DNA of 64,000 nt. It comes from DASXHY01 sp036272195 (lineage in GTDB: Bacteria > Verrucomicrobiota > Verrucomicrobiia > Limisphaerales > DASXHY01). The notes beneath the pieces were generated by a model, which was not told the DNA's origin, did no database searches, and saw only the letters and a list, made by a program, of their open reading frames with translations. Every line of letters begins with the position of its first letter. Position 1 is the first letter of the stretch. Where the stretch lies: assembly GCA_036272195.1 (NCBI GenBank), contig DATAZE010000060.1, forward strand, positions 1 to 64,000, given 5' to 3'. This document shows, in pieces, positions 43,340 to 52,200 of this stretch. The position numbers and the translations under genes are program-made.

Positions 43340-44047
43340 ATGATGAGTAAATTGAAAATGAACGCGGCCCTTGTTTTGAATGAGAGCGACCTCGTGGAAC
43401 GCCGTCCGCGGCGTGCCGGCAACTTGTGGCTTGGACCCCTGGCAGGGATGGCTGCGCTGGGAATGTTGCTCGCGGTCCTCGTTGCCGGCTGTGCGACAAA
43501 TTCCGATGGCCCGCCGGCGGAGTATTCGCGTCTCAATCTGTTTCCGCACTCCACCAATATCCTGGACCAAGGCGACGCCATTAGCATCACCTTCCGGTAT
43601 TCCACGAATTTCAATGCCGTCCAGAAAATCGGGCTGGATGGAATGGTGAACCTGGAAGAAGTGGGAGAGGTCATGGCCGAGGGCAAGACGGTCGTGCAGT
43701 TGGAGGCCGAACTTACCGCGCTTTACAAGAGCCAGGTGAAGGATGATCCCATCAGCGTGAAACTTGTGGCCGCTGTGGCCGCGGTGTATGTGACCGGCGC
43801 GGTCACTCGGCCCGGAAAAATTCCGATGGAGCGACGCATGACGGTGCTGGATGCTATTTCGGAAGCCGGCGGGTTCGATCCCTATCGCGCCAAGCTTTCG
43901 AGTGTCACCGTGCTGCGTGTGGATGGCGAGAGGCAAAGAATTTACCGGCTGAATTTGAATCGAATCCTTGCCGGCGAGGACGAGGCACTTTTTTACCTGA
44001 AGCCCTTCGACGTGGTGCACGTGCCGACGAAGACCTTCAATTTTTGA
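43340..44047 (+). CDS. Wza-type polysaccharide export lipoprotein
   Basis: A 235-residue protein of the polysaccharide biosynthesis/export family. A membrane segment with a lipobox-like LLAVLVAGCATN (Cys about residue 52) suggests a lipoprotein. Then come the export domain (ILDQGDAISITFRYSTNFNA ... GLDGMVNLEEVGEVMAEGKT) and one SLBB-type domain (YVTGAVTRPGKIPMERRMTV, then LDAISEAGGFDPYRAKLSSV). It is shorter than E. coli Wza (about 380), as in many non-enteric systems. The frame opens at 43133, but upstream codons lie in repeats; the ATG pair at 43340 was chosen. The N-terminal stretch before the hydrophobic segment (about 30 residues) is long for a lipoprotein. It supplies the export step missing from the EPS cluster at 2-23 kb. 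Confidence 0.87.
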   Translation: MMSKLKMNAALVLNESDLVERRPRRAGNLWLGPLAGMAALGMLLAVLVAGCATNSDGPPAEYSRLNLFPHSTNILDQGDAISITFRYSTNFNAVQKIGLDGMVNLEEVGEVMAEGKTVVQLEAELTALYKSQVKDDPISVKLVAAVAAVYVTGAVTRPGKIPMERRMTVLDAISEAGGFDPYRAKLSSVTVLRVDGERQRIYRLNLNRILAGEDEALFYLKPFDVVHVPTKTFNF

Positions 44048-44056
44048 GGCTCCGCC

Positions 44057-44070
44057 CCCTCGAAAGAGGG
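44057..44070. repeat. CCCTC-GAAA-GAGGG hairpin, copy 1
   Basis: A five-bp stem with a GAAA tetraloop ten bases after the Wza-type stop. The same hairpin with a longer stem occurs at 49146-49165. It may be a repeated small element or a transcript-stabilising or terminating structure. Confidence 0.5.
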
Positions 44071-44110
44071 ATTACGTGGTTGCGCTGGGAATCTATCGTT
44101 AGGTCGTGAA

Positions 44111-45550
44111 ATGTGTGTTCTGGCGATGTCCAATAACGAACACGAAACCAGTGATCGCACATCTCGACTCCACGCCTTGAAAAAGAACCTGAACTTCCGG
44201 CAGTCTTGCATAATCACGCGGTCTTTTTGCCTGGCGCTTTCGTGCGCGGCTGTGTTCGGCCTGACGGCGCGGGGCCAATCGGAAAATCATGGCCCAACGA
44301 AAGCCGAAATTCGCAAGACGGACAGCGGCTACCAACTCTACGTCGACGGCAAGCCGTTTTGGATCAAGGGCGCGGGACTTGGTTCGGGCACGATGGAGCA
44401 ATTGGCCGTGCGCGGTGGAAATTCCGTTCGCACCTGGGGCTCGGGAGGCGGTGAAGCGCTCCTCGCACGCGCGCAGAAGAACGGGCTCTGTGTTACGCTC
44501 GGCCTGGACGTGGGGCGGGAGCGGAACGGTTTCAATTATGATGACCCGGTGATGGTTGCCCGGCAATTGGAGCGCATCAAAACTCAAGTGTTGCGCTATA
44601 AGGACCAGCCGGCGTTGATCATCTGGGCGATTGGGAACGAGTTAAATTTGAACGCGGAAAACCCGAAAGTGTGGGACGCGGTCAACGGTATTTCAAAAAT
44701 GATTCATGAGGTGGATCCCAATCATCTCACCACCACGCCGCTGGCGGGAGTCAATCTGCATTTGCTTCACGAACTCAAAACGCGCGCGCCGGACCTGGAC
44801 CTGCTCGCGGTGCAGATGTACGCGGACATTGTGAATCTGCCGCGCTATTTGCATGAAGCGCAATGGGACGGGCCGTATATCGTGACCGAATGGGGAGCGA
44901 CGGGACATTGGGAATCTCCCAAAACCGATTGGGGCGCGCCGTTTGAAAACGACAGCACGGTCAAGGCGGGCCTTTACGAAAAGCGGTATGACGCAGTGAT
45001 TGCCACTGACCCGCAACATTGCCTCGGTTCCTACGCGTTTCTGTGGGGTCAAAAACAGGAGCGGACGCCCACCTGGTACGGGGTGTTTCTTGATTCGGGC
45101 GAGCAAACCGAATCGGTGGACGTGCTGCAGCATTTGTGGAGTGGCAATTGGCCGACGAACCGCAGCCCGCAAATCAAGGGCGCGTGGCTGAACGGCGAAA
45201 CGCCCCGGCAAAGCGTGCATCTCAAGCCGGGAACGTCTTACACGGCGAAAATTTTAGCGAAGGATCCGGACAACGATGCGCTGGCCTACTCGTGGGAAAT
45301 TCTGAAGGAAAGCAGCGCTACGAGTGTGGGCGGCGATTTCGAGGCCAAACCCTCCGGCCTGGCGGGATTGATTTCAAATCGCGCTATCAGCGATGTGACA
45401 CTATCTGCGCCGGCACAGCCCGGAGCGTATCGCCTTTTTGCGTACGTTCGCGACGGGCATGGACATGCCGCGCATATGAATATTCCTTTCTACGTGGATG
45501 CAACCAATGCGGTCGAGGTGAAATCCGCGGCGGCGGGAACGGGGCAGTAG
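44111..45550 (+). CDS. Secreted glycoside hydrolase (GH2/GH5-like clan A TIM barrel)
   Basis: A 479-residue exported protein. A signal segment (RSFCLALSCAAVFGLTARGQ, residues about 37-56) precedes GYQLYVDGKPFWIKGAGLGS, the usual entry to a GH2-type catalytic domain. Clan-A catalytic residues are in place: acid/base Glu177 in IIWAIGNELN and nucleophile Glu260 in YIVTEWGATGHWE. The C-terminal part (about 360-470) is an immunoglobulin-like beta domain (AKILAKDPDNDALAYSWEIL). GH2-like barrels without the GH2 N-terminal domains are often beta-glycosidases. It follows the Wza-type gene, so it could trim the exopolysaccharide. The substrate is not predictable. Confidence 0.83.
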   Translation: MCVLAMSNNEHETSDRTSRLHALKKNLNFRQSCIITRSFCLALSCAAVFGLTARGQSENHGPTKAEIRKTDSGYQLYVDGKPFWIKGAGLGSGTMEQLAVRGGNSVRTWGSGGGEALLARAQKNGLCVTLGLDVGRERNGFNYDDPVMVARQLERIKTQVLRYKDQPALIIWAIGNELNLNAENPKVWDAVNGISKMIHEVDPNHLTTTPLAGVNLHLLHELKTRAPDLDLLAVQMYADIVNLPRYLHEAQWDGPYIVTEWGATGHWESPKTDWGAPFENDSTVKAGLYEKRYDAVIATDPQHCLGSYAFLWGQKQERTPTWYGVFLDSGEQTESVDVLQHLWSGNWPTNRSPQIKGAWLNGETPRQSVHLKPGTSYTAKILAKDPDNDALAYSWEILKESSATSVGGDFEAKPSGLAGLISNRAISDVTLSAPAQPGAYRLFAYVRDGHGHAAHMNIPFYVDATNAVEVKSAAAGTGQ

Positions 45551-45599
45551 TTTTCCCTCAAAAAGAAATTTTCGAAAAAGTGGCACTGCAAAGATGGAT

Positions 45600-45869
45600 C
45601 CATGGCACGGGCGCATCTCAAAATTTGTACAGTATTTCAGCCACGGAGTGGCGCCAGAGGGTAGCCCACGGCGCGAGCCGTGGGATTGAAGGGATAAAAG
45701 AAAACGAGCCGCGGAGCGGCGAAAGAACGCGCCAGGGTATTTTTCTTTCGCCCCATCCGGGGCTCAACGATTTTCACGACCGGTTCCCACGGCTCGCGCC
45801 GTGGGCTATCTTCTGACGCTGCTCCGCAGCTTTTTGCGGTATACAAATTTTGAGATGGGCCCCATGGGA
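45600..45869. repeat. Nested palindromic (MITE-like) element of 270 bases
   Basis: Outer arms share ATCTCAAAATTTGTA (45615-45629) and its exact complement (45842-45856), both flanked by CCATGG-like ends. Inner arms GTAGCCCACGGCGCGAGCCG (45661 onward) pair with CGGCTCGCGCCGTGGGCTA (45789-45807). A third pair (GCGAAAGAA at 45719 with TTCTTTCGC at 45743) lies within. The element also starts CATGGCACGGGCG like the REP arms. It contains no coding frame. It fills the gap between the GH2-like gene and the small membrane protein. Confidence 0.85.
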
Positions 45870-45938
45870 CGCCTGTGGCGCTATCATGGTTGACTGGCGC
45901 GGAGTGGCGATACATTCTTCGACCAGACCCCCACGCGT

Positions 45939-46118
45939 ATGAAAGCATATCTTGTGACGACGGGCATCATCTTCGGTTTGATTACGACAGCTCACGTTTG
46001 GAGAGCGATTGCGGAAGGGCCGCAATTGGCGCGAGATCCGTTTTTTCTTTTGTTAACTGCGTTGGCCGCCAGTTTGTGTGTGTGGTCATTTTGGCTGTTC
46101 AGGAGAGTGGCAAAATAA
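45939..46118 (+). CDS. Small two-helix membrane protein (59 aa)
   Basis: ATG at 45939 to TAA at 46116-46118 gives a 59-residue protein starting MKAYLVTTGIIFGLITTAHV. Two hydrophobic segments (about 4-21 and 35-54) are joined by a short polar loop (WRAIAEGPQLARDP), and the end is basic (FRRVAK), the expected topology for a real membrane protein with a cytosolic C-terminus. It has no Shine-Dalgarno sequence of note. I do not recognise the family, but similar small proteins are known in Verrucomicrobiota and Acidobacteriota. It converges on the response-regulator gene. Confidence 0.65.
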   Translation: MKAYLVTTGIIFGLITTAHVWRAIAEGPQLARDPFFLLLTALAASLCVWSFWLFRRVAK

Positions 46119-46173
46119 TTCCCGGCAGGATCGTCACAGAGCCGTTTTGTTGAACGCGATCCGCTAGAAAATA

Positions 46174-46803
46174 TTACAAGTGGATGATCCCCCGCAGAAT
46201 GGCAGTGGTCACTGCTTCGGTGCGATCGGCCACGCGAAGTTTGCCGAGGATGTTTTTGAGATGGCCTTTTACCGTATGCTCGCTGATGCCGAGCGTGTCG
46301 GCAATTTCCTTGTTGGCCAGGCCACGGGCGAGTTTGTGCAGCACTTCGACCTCGCGGGGCGTTAGTTCCTCAAATGTCTTTCGGGAAGCAAGCCGGCTGG
46401 CAATGTCCTTGGGAATCCATCGTTCCCCGGCAGCGACGGTGCGCAGCGCGGGAATCAATGTTTCGCGCGTGGAATTTTTCAGCACGTAACCCTGCGCGCC
46501 TGCCTGAAGGGCCTTGTGAATGTCCTCGTCACCGTCAAAGGTGGTCAGCATCAGGATGCGGGCGGCGGGAAATTTGTTACGGATTTCCGTGGTGGCCTGG
46601 ATGCCGTCTTTGCCGGGCATTCGCAAATCCATCAACGTCAGGTCCGGCACTAATTTTTCAAAACAATCGATGGCTTGCGCGCCGTCTCCGGCTTCGCCCG
46701 CAACTTCCATGTCCGGTTCCATGTTGACGACGGCCGTAAGCCCCATGCGGACGAGGAAATGATCATCGACGATTAAAATCCGAATTTTGGCGCCTGGTTT
46801 CAT
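46174..46803 (-). CDS. NarL/LuxR-type response regulator
   Basis: A 209-residue cytoplasmic regulator with an N-terminal receiver domain (acidic pocket Asp13/Asp14 in IVDDHF, phosphoacceptor Asp59 in LMDLRMPGKDG, Lys in YVLKNS) and a C-terminal LuxR helix-turn-helix (LTPREVEVLHKLARGLANKE, then IADTLGISEHTVKGHLKNIL). It overlaps the upstream histidine kinase stop by four bases (ATGA), so the two form a coupled two-component pair. Its targets are unknown. Confidence 0.96.
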   Translation of the reverse strand: MKPGAKIRILIVDDHFLVRMGLTAVVNMEPDMEVAGEAGDGAQAIDCFEKLVPDLTLMDLRMPGKDGIQATTEIRNKFPAARILMLTTFDGDEDIHKALQAGAQGYVLKNSTRETLIPALRTVAAGERWIPKDIASRLASRKTFEELTPREVEVLHKLARGLANKEIADTLGISEHTVKGHLKNILGKLRVADRTEAVTTAILRGIIHL

Positions 46804-48989
46804 GGAGCGTTTGCGTCGTCGTTGTTCGGGGCGGGCGGATGATTTTCTCCGGTTGGATCAACGGGGACATCGAGCCGGATGAGGGTGCCTTTTCCGGGCG
46901 TGCTTTGGAACGAGGCCTGCCCGCGCAGGCGCGTGGCGCGCTCGCGAATGCCGAGCAGCCCGAAGTGGCCTTCTGCGGGACCGGGATGGCTCGTGGTCGA
47001 GAAGCCTTTGCCGTTGTCTTCAATCTCGAGGCGAACGGAATCGGCAGCGTAATCGAGCAGCACTTTGGCAGTGGTGGCGCCGGAATGTTTCACGACGTTG
47101 GTAACGGATTCCTGGGCGATGCGGAGAAGATTTTCCTCGATGATTTCCGGCAACGGACGGACCAACCCGCGGGCTTCGACGGCGACGTGGATTCCGGTGC
47201 CGTTGGTGGCTTCCTTGGCGGAAGTTTGCAGGGCGCTGGGCAAATTAAATTGTTCGAGCGCGCGGGAACGCAAGTCCCACACGGAGCGGCGCACTTCGAT
47301 CTGGCCCTGGGTGACCATGTTTCGGGCCATTTCGAGGAAACGATCGGTGTCCGCCGGGGCGCGTTCGAGGCTTTTGGAGGCGGCGTCCATTTGAAGCGCG
47401 ATGCCGGTGAGGGTCTGTTCGAGGGTGTCGTGAAGCTCCTGGGCGAGCCGGGTGCGCTCGGTGAGGACGGCGCGGAATTGCAGTTGGGCCTCCTTGCGGG
47501 CGGTGATTTGAAATTGCAACTGCTCCGTTCGCTCGCGGACGCGGTTATCGAGTTCATCGTGCGCGCGTTGCAATTCCACCTGCGCGTGCTCTTTTTCGCG
47601 GACCAATCGTTGCAAGGTGGAATTTCTTTTTGAAACCATGACCGACCAGCTCGCGACGAGTATTAAAATCAAAATGGCCGCCGTCAGGCCGATGAGAAGG
47701 CGTTGCGGCGTGAGCCAGCTGGGTTGGCGCAGGATGCGCACTGCGTTCGGGCTGGCGAGAAGAATGCGGAAGGAATCGACCGCGCCATCGGCATTGATTT
47801 CAGTCAGGCAGACGCCGGACACTTCCACGATGCTGCCGAGCGGAACCGAAGCGAGCGCATTGACTCCCGCCTGCTGATCGGATTCGGCGGTGAATAGCAC
47901 ATTGCTGCTTTGCAGCACCAACGTGGCGCGCGTGTGGGCCGGTGTGACCCGCTGTTGATTGAAAACCCGCGTGGTGCGGTCGACGGCCTTGGCGTTCAAG
48001 CAGACATAATCCGCGTGGTGCAATCCGCCGAGGATTTCGCTGACGGTGATCCGGGATGGCTGAAGCGTCACGGATGCCCCATCAGTTTTCCGCAACACTG
48101 CGTCTTCCAATACCGGCAAATACTGTTCGATACCCGGGAAACCGACCGCTTCAACCGCGTCGCCCGGTTGAAAAGTGGTCCATTGGTGGCTTTGCACTCG
48201 CAGGCCGCCAGTGCCGTCTTCCAGAAAAAGATCCTCGCCGGGCCGTTGCAGGGTGAGAATGCCGCGCACGTGCACGCGCTGATTGAGCGGAACGTCCTGG
48301 CGATATTGCGCCACGCTGTTGAGGGGAATAACGGGCGCGCGAAAAGGGTCCGAGTCCTCGAAGCGGCTGACGACGAAATCGCCGGGGACGGGAACATAAA
48401 TTTCTGGCGAGATGAGATGCCGCAAGGAACGATTGTGAGATTCCGCGGCGGTGCCGCGCACGCGCACTTCGGCGGCGATGAGGCGTTGCGGGTCGAGCTT
48501 TCGATCGGGCGGAATATAAGCGCGGAAGCGGTAGCCGCCGGCAGCCAAATCCACGGCGAGACGTCCGCCCTCATTGCGCGCATCCCGGATGGTTCCGGAA
48601 ATTTCGATTCGCTGGCTGTCTTCCGCACCGGAAATCAGGCGCTCGATGTTGATCGACTTGGGCGTGGGCAGGGGGCCGGTCCCGAGTTTAACCAGTTTGG
48701 GCGCAGTGATGATCGGCGCGAATGCGCCGGGATGAGTGATGCCAGTGACCTCAAGAATATCGCCCGGGCTTGGTCGCTCGCCATTGGCGTTGTCTACAAA
48801 AACGCCGCCGGTGGTGTCCTGAATGAAAAACCGGCCTTTCAACGCCGGGTCCGCCGCGGTGACAGTGCCGCGAACGACCACCGGCAGGGAGAGCGCGGCG
48901 CGTTCGGGAGGCAACGAAATCACGTCTTCGGCATTGGTCAACCATCCGTTTCCGCCTTGGGCAAAAACGGTTGTGGTCGCTGCCAGCAA
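46800..48989 (-). CDS. NarL-type histidine kinase with OB-fold-like extracytoplasmic region
   Basis: A 729-residue membrane kinase. Residues about 30-420 are extracytoplasmic and contain two or three related beta-rich modules (VVVRGTVTAADPALKGRFFI near 37; VHVRGILTLQRPGEDLFLED near 239), which look like OB-fold units rather than a PAS or Cache sensor. A TM helix follows at about 431-451, then a coiled coil and the HisKA_3 domain with phosphoacceptor His520 (RLAQELHDTLEQTL), and a C-terminal ATPase (LLRIAQESVTNVVKHSG; EDNGKGFS; GLLGIRERA). The signal peptide begins upstream of the TTG at 48987-48989 (FISVLLLAATTTVFAQ): no ATG exists in frame after the stop at about 49040, so a rare start such as ATT at 49025 is likely. 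It is coupled to the response regulator. Confidence 0.9.
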   Translation of the reverse strand: MLAATTTVFAQGGNGWLTNAEDVISLPPERAALSLPVVVRGTVTAADPALKGRFFIQDTTGGVFVDNANGERPSPGDILEVTGITHPGAFAPIITAPKLVKLGTGPLPTPKSINIERLISGAEDSQRIEISGTIRDARNEGGRLAVDLAAGGYRFRAYIPPDRKLDPQRLIAAEVRVRGTAAESHNRSLRHLISPEIYVPVPGDFVVSRFEDSDPFRAPVIPLNSVAQYRQDVPLNQRVHVRGILTLQRPGEDLFLEDGTGGLRVQSHQWTTFQPGDAVEAVGFPGIEQYLPVLEDAVLRKTDGASVTLQPSRITVSEILGGLHHADYVCLNAKAVDRTTRVFNQQRVTPAHTRATLVLQSSNVLFTAESDQQAGVNALASVPLGSIVEVSGVCLTEINADGAVDSFRILLASPNAVRILRQPSWLTPQRLLIGLTAAILILILVASWSVMVSKRNSTLQRLVREKEHAQVELQRAHDELDNRVRERTEQLQFQITARKEAQLQFRAVLTERTRLAQELHDTLEQTLTGIALQMDAASKSLERAPADTDRFLEMARNMVTQGQIEVRRSVWDLRSRALEQFNLPSALQTSAKEATNGTGIHVAVEARGLVRPLPEIIEENLLRIAQESVTNVVKHSGATTAKVLLDYAADSVRLEIEDNGKGFSTTSHPGPAEGHFGLLGIRERATRLRGQASFQSTPGKGTLIRLDVPVDPTGENHPPAPNNDDANAP

Positions 48990-49145
48990 AAGAACTGAGA
49001 TAAAATTGGCGCGAAACGTAAAAATGTTTTCGGGCGGGGTTTTAATTTTTTACCGCAACTTTATTACAGGTTTCGAAATGGTCGTTGTCCAGAAATTTTA
49101 TGGACCAGGCACGTCGGCCATGATGCCGCTTGTTTGGACTGAATT

Positions 49146-49217
49146 CACCCCTCGAAAGAGGGGTGCTGAAGCAGATTCGCGCGCGGTGAAGATCGATCAG
49201 CGCAGACTAACGTCTGC
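49146..49217. repeat. Two intergenic hairpins
   Basis: CACCCCTC-GAAA-GAGGGGTG (49146-49165) is a perfect 8-bp stem, the longer version of the hairpin at 44057. GCAGAC-TAAC-GTCTGC (49202-49217) is a second stem, within GCGCAGACTAACGTCTGCGG. Both lie between two minus-strand genes and have no coding frame over them. They may be interspersed repeats; the second ends 23 bases before the alpha-mannosidase stop. Confidence 0.6.
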
Positions 49218-49239
49218 GGCTACGATATTTTTGGATGCC

Positions 49240-52200
49240 TCAGCGCTTTAATTGAAGCGCGGTCCTTCCGGTGAAGTCGTCGTACAACGGAAGAGCGGCT
49301 ACAGTGGCGTCGTTTTCATCGTGGGCCATGGTTACCGCGACGACACGAATGTGCGGGTTGTCGGGCAAGGTCAACGTTTTGGCACCGTTAAGGACATCGA
49401 AATGGTATTTGAACAGGTAACTGTAATTGTAAACCTCATCATTGCCGTCCTGCTGATGACGATGTGAACAGAACCACGCCAGCGAATCGCGCTTGATGAA
49501 GCCGGCGTCGAGACGATCCAGCAGATTGGTCACGGAATAGGTCAATGCCTGGACTGGACCTTGAAAAACGCGATTGTCCCATTGCCCGATGTAGCCGGAC
49601 CAATCTTCGATACGCAACGGCATCGGGCGGCCGTCCACTTTGAAAGTGGTTTCGGCGTCACCGTGGACAGCCATGGCGAGCAGGTAGATGCGATTGAATT
49701 TTCCCTGCGGCAACGAAACGGTCTGGCCCTGGCAAGACACGGCATTTTCTTTGCCGTTTTCCGTCGGCCCGATTTGAAACTGGACGCCTTCCGCAACCAC
49801 GGTGTCGCCAATCATCTCGGCGGGAATGGTTGTGCCGCCATCATCGCAGCCGCCGTCATATTTGGAATCGTTGAAGCTGAAAATGTCCAGGTTGTAGGGA
49901 AGTTTCACGGGGACCGATATGGGGGGCGCCAACTTTGCGGGAGCGGTGAGGCGCAGGCCTAACGACCGAAGTTGATACGGCTTGAAATCCAGCGCGAGAG
50001 TTTCACCGCTGTTGGCGACAGTGCCGAGCGGTTGCTCGAGGCCATTCAGTTCAACCGCCTGCGCTACGCCGTTTGCCCCAGTCAGTTCAACGGTCTTCGA
50101 GCCGGCTCCGTCTAATTCCTGGAGGCGGACGACGACTTGATCGCCGTCTTCCGCCATTTTGATCGCGCGGACAGCGACATCGTCCGAACTCAGATGCAAC
50201 AGGCTGAAGCTGCGGCCCAATTTGCCTGCGTGCGGCTCGGTGCGGAACACGAACAACGGCTGGCCGAGGCGCGCGGCTTGCCAGTCCGATTTTCCCTTCC
50301 GCCAATCGCCCTGGTGGCCGTAAATGCCATAGACAAAATCATGCTTTCCCCAGTCCTGATATTGCTGTTCACGGTATTCGCGGGCATTTTCCAAACCGGG
50401 CGTGTAAAGCAAAGTCAGGCGGAGAAGATTGTCCGACGGTTTGTCGCTGCCGTATTTGGTGTCGTTGAGGATCGACACCCCGTAGCGTCCGCCGGTACCG
50501 GTGAGGTCGAACCATTGATGGCTGGGGACCTCATATTTTTTGGGATCATTATTGCCGCGCTGGATTTTGCCAAGGTCCCAATTATAGGTCGCCAGCGGGT
50601 TGCTGACTAAGAGGGGAAAGGTGGCTTTCAACGCGCAAGCTTTGCCCTGCCAATCGATGTGAGTTTTGATTTCAATCCGGTTTCCGGCGTCGCCGGCCGC
50701 GAGGCTGATGGTCTGGATGAAAATGGAATTTTCCGCCCGCCGCGTTACTTCGATGGCGGCGCGCACGGGCCCGTTTTCAATCGTGCGGAAAGTCACCGGA
50801 CCGTCCACGTAACCGCGCGGCGCGTTGGATTGGTCTTCCCAATCCATATTCCACGCCGGCCATTCGCGCGGGTTTTCGGTTTGAAAAGCGAGCCGGGCGG
50901 GCGCGGAAAGCAGTTCTTTGCCCGCAATATTATCAACCACACTGGCGATATCGCCCGCGTCATTCAACCTGACATGATAGCGGGCGTTATACAAAGAGCG
51001 CTCGGACGCCTGCGGCACGCTGGATAATGTCAGCGCGGTGGTTGGTTGGACGGAGTAGACCGCAAAACCGACGGAAGGGACTTTGGCGAGAAAGCAAAAA
51101 TGATATTTGCCGTTGTCCGCGGAAAGCAATTGCGTGGGCACGGGTTTGCCTTCGCCGTCAAAAACCTGGAGGCGAGTGGTTGAATCGGGAAATTCCAATT
51201 CAGCTTCGGCCACGTCTTCGCGCGCGATCGAGAGCGGATTGTAAACGACGAGCGGCACGCCATCGGCGCGCGTATCCAACGCTCGCGCCACGCCGCCCAC
51301 GGCGTTCTGCAAGGTTTCAGCGAAGCAATTCATGGCAATGATTTCGTCGTTCCAGGTGAATTCGTAGGCCTTGGGAAGCGATGTGCCGGGGAGCAGGTCG
51401 TGGAACTGGCCGCCGAGGACCAATTCCCACGCGCGGCGCAATTTCTCGCGCGGATACGGTGCGGCATTGAGCATCCAGGCGGCGACGGAAGCGCGCTCGG
51501 CGGCGTCGGCGAGCAATTCGTTTTTCCGGTTCCATCGCTTCATGTAAGCTTCGGAAGTAAGGGAGCCCGCGGAATGTTCGGTAAGCAGCAGGTCTCCTTT
51601 GTAGACGGGCAGTTTCGCTTTTTGAGCGTCCGTGATGTCGTTAAACATCTGGTCAGCCCGGCCAGAAAAAACATGCACCGGGCCGTCGGTGTGAAGCGAG
51701 GTTTCCAGCCACCGCACCGAACGCTGCGAAGGCGCGCCGCCGCGATCGCCGGTTCCATAATACAGGAAATCGGCGAAAACGCCGCTGGTCTGGCCGTCTT
51801 TCTCGAGGCGCTCGTTCAAGGTTTTGCTGGTGGCCGCGTTCTCCTTAATCTCGGAGTTGTAGCTGCCGGCGTTCAAAGCGGCGATGACGGAATTACCATC
51901 CGGGCCTTGCCAAACGCCGACGTTAAACGGAATGCCAACGGCGGAACCCCAGGTCAGTTTTTGGGTCGAGAAACCGCGCAGACCGCAATGCGCGAGCACG
52001 GACGGCAGCGAAGCCGGAAAACCGAAGCAATCCGGAATCATGTATTCGCTGCTCTCGGTGCCGAATTCTTTTTTGAAATATTCGTGGCCGAGCAAAATCT
52101 GGCGGAGAAGCGATTCCGAGGAGGGAATGTTGACGTCATTTTCCTCCCACGATGAACCCGCGGGAAACCAGCGTCCCTGCGCCACCCACTGGCGGACTTT

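Noticed and set aside
47910..48998. A 362-codon plus-strand frame opposite the histidine kinase
   Set aside because: It has no domain features, and the kinase on the other strand is unmistakable.
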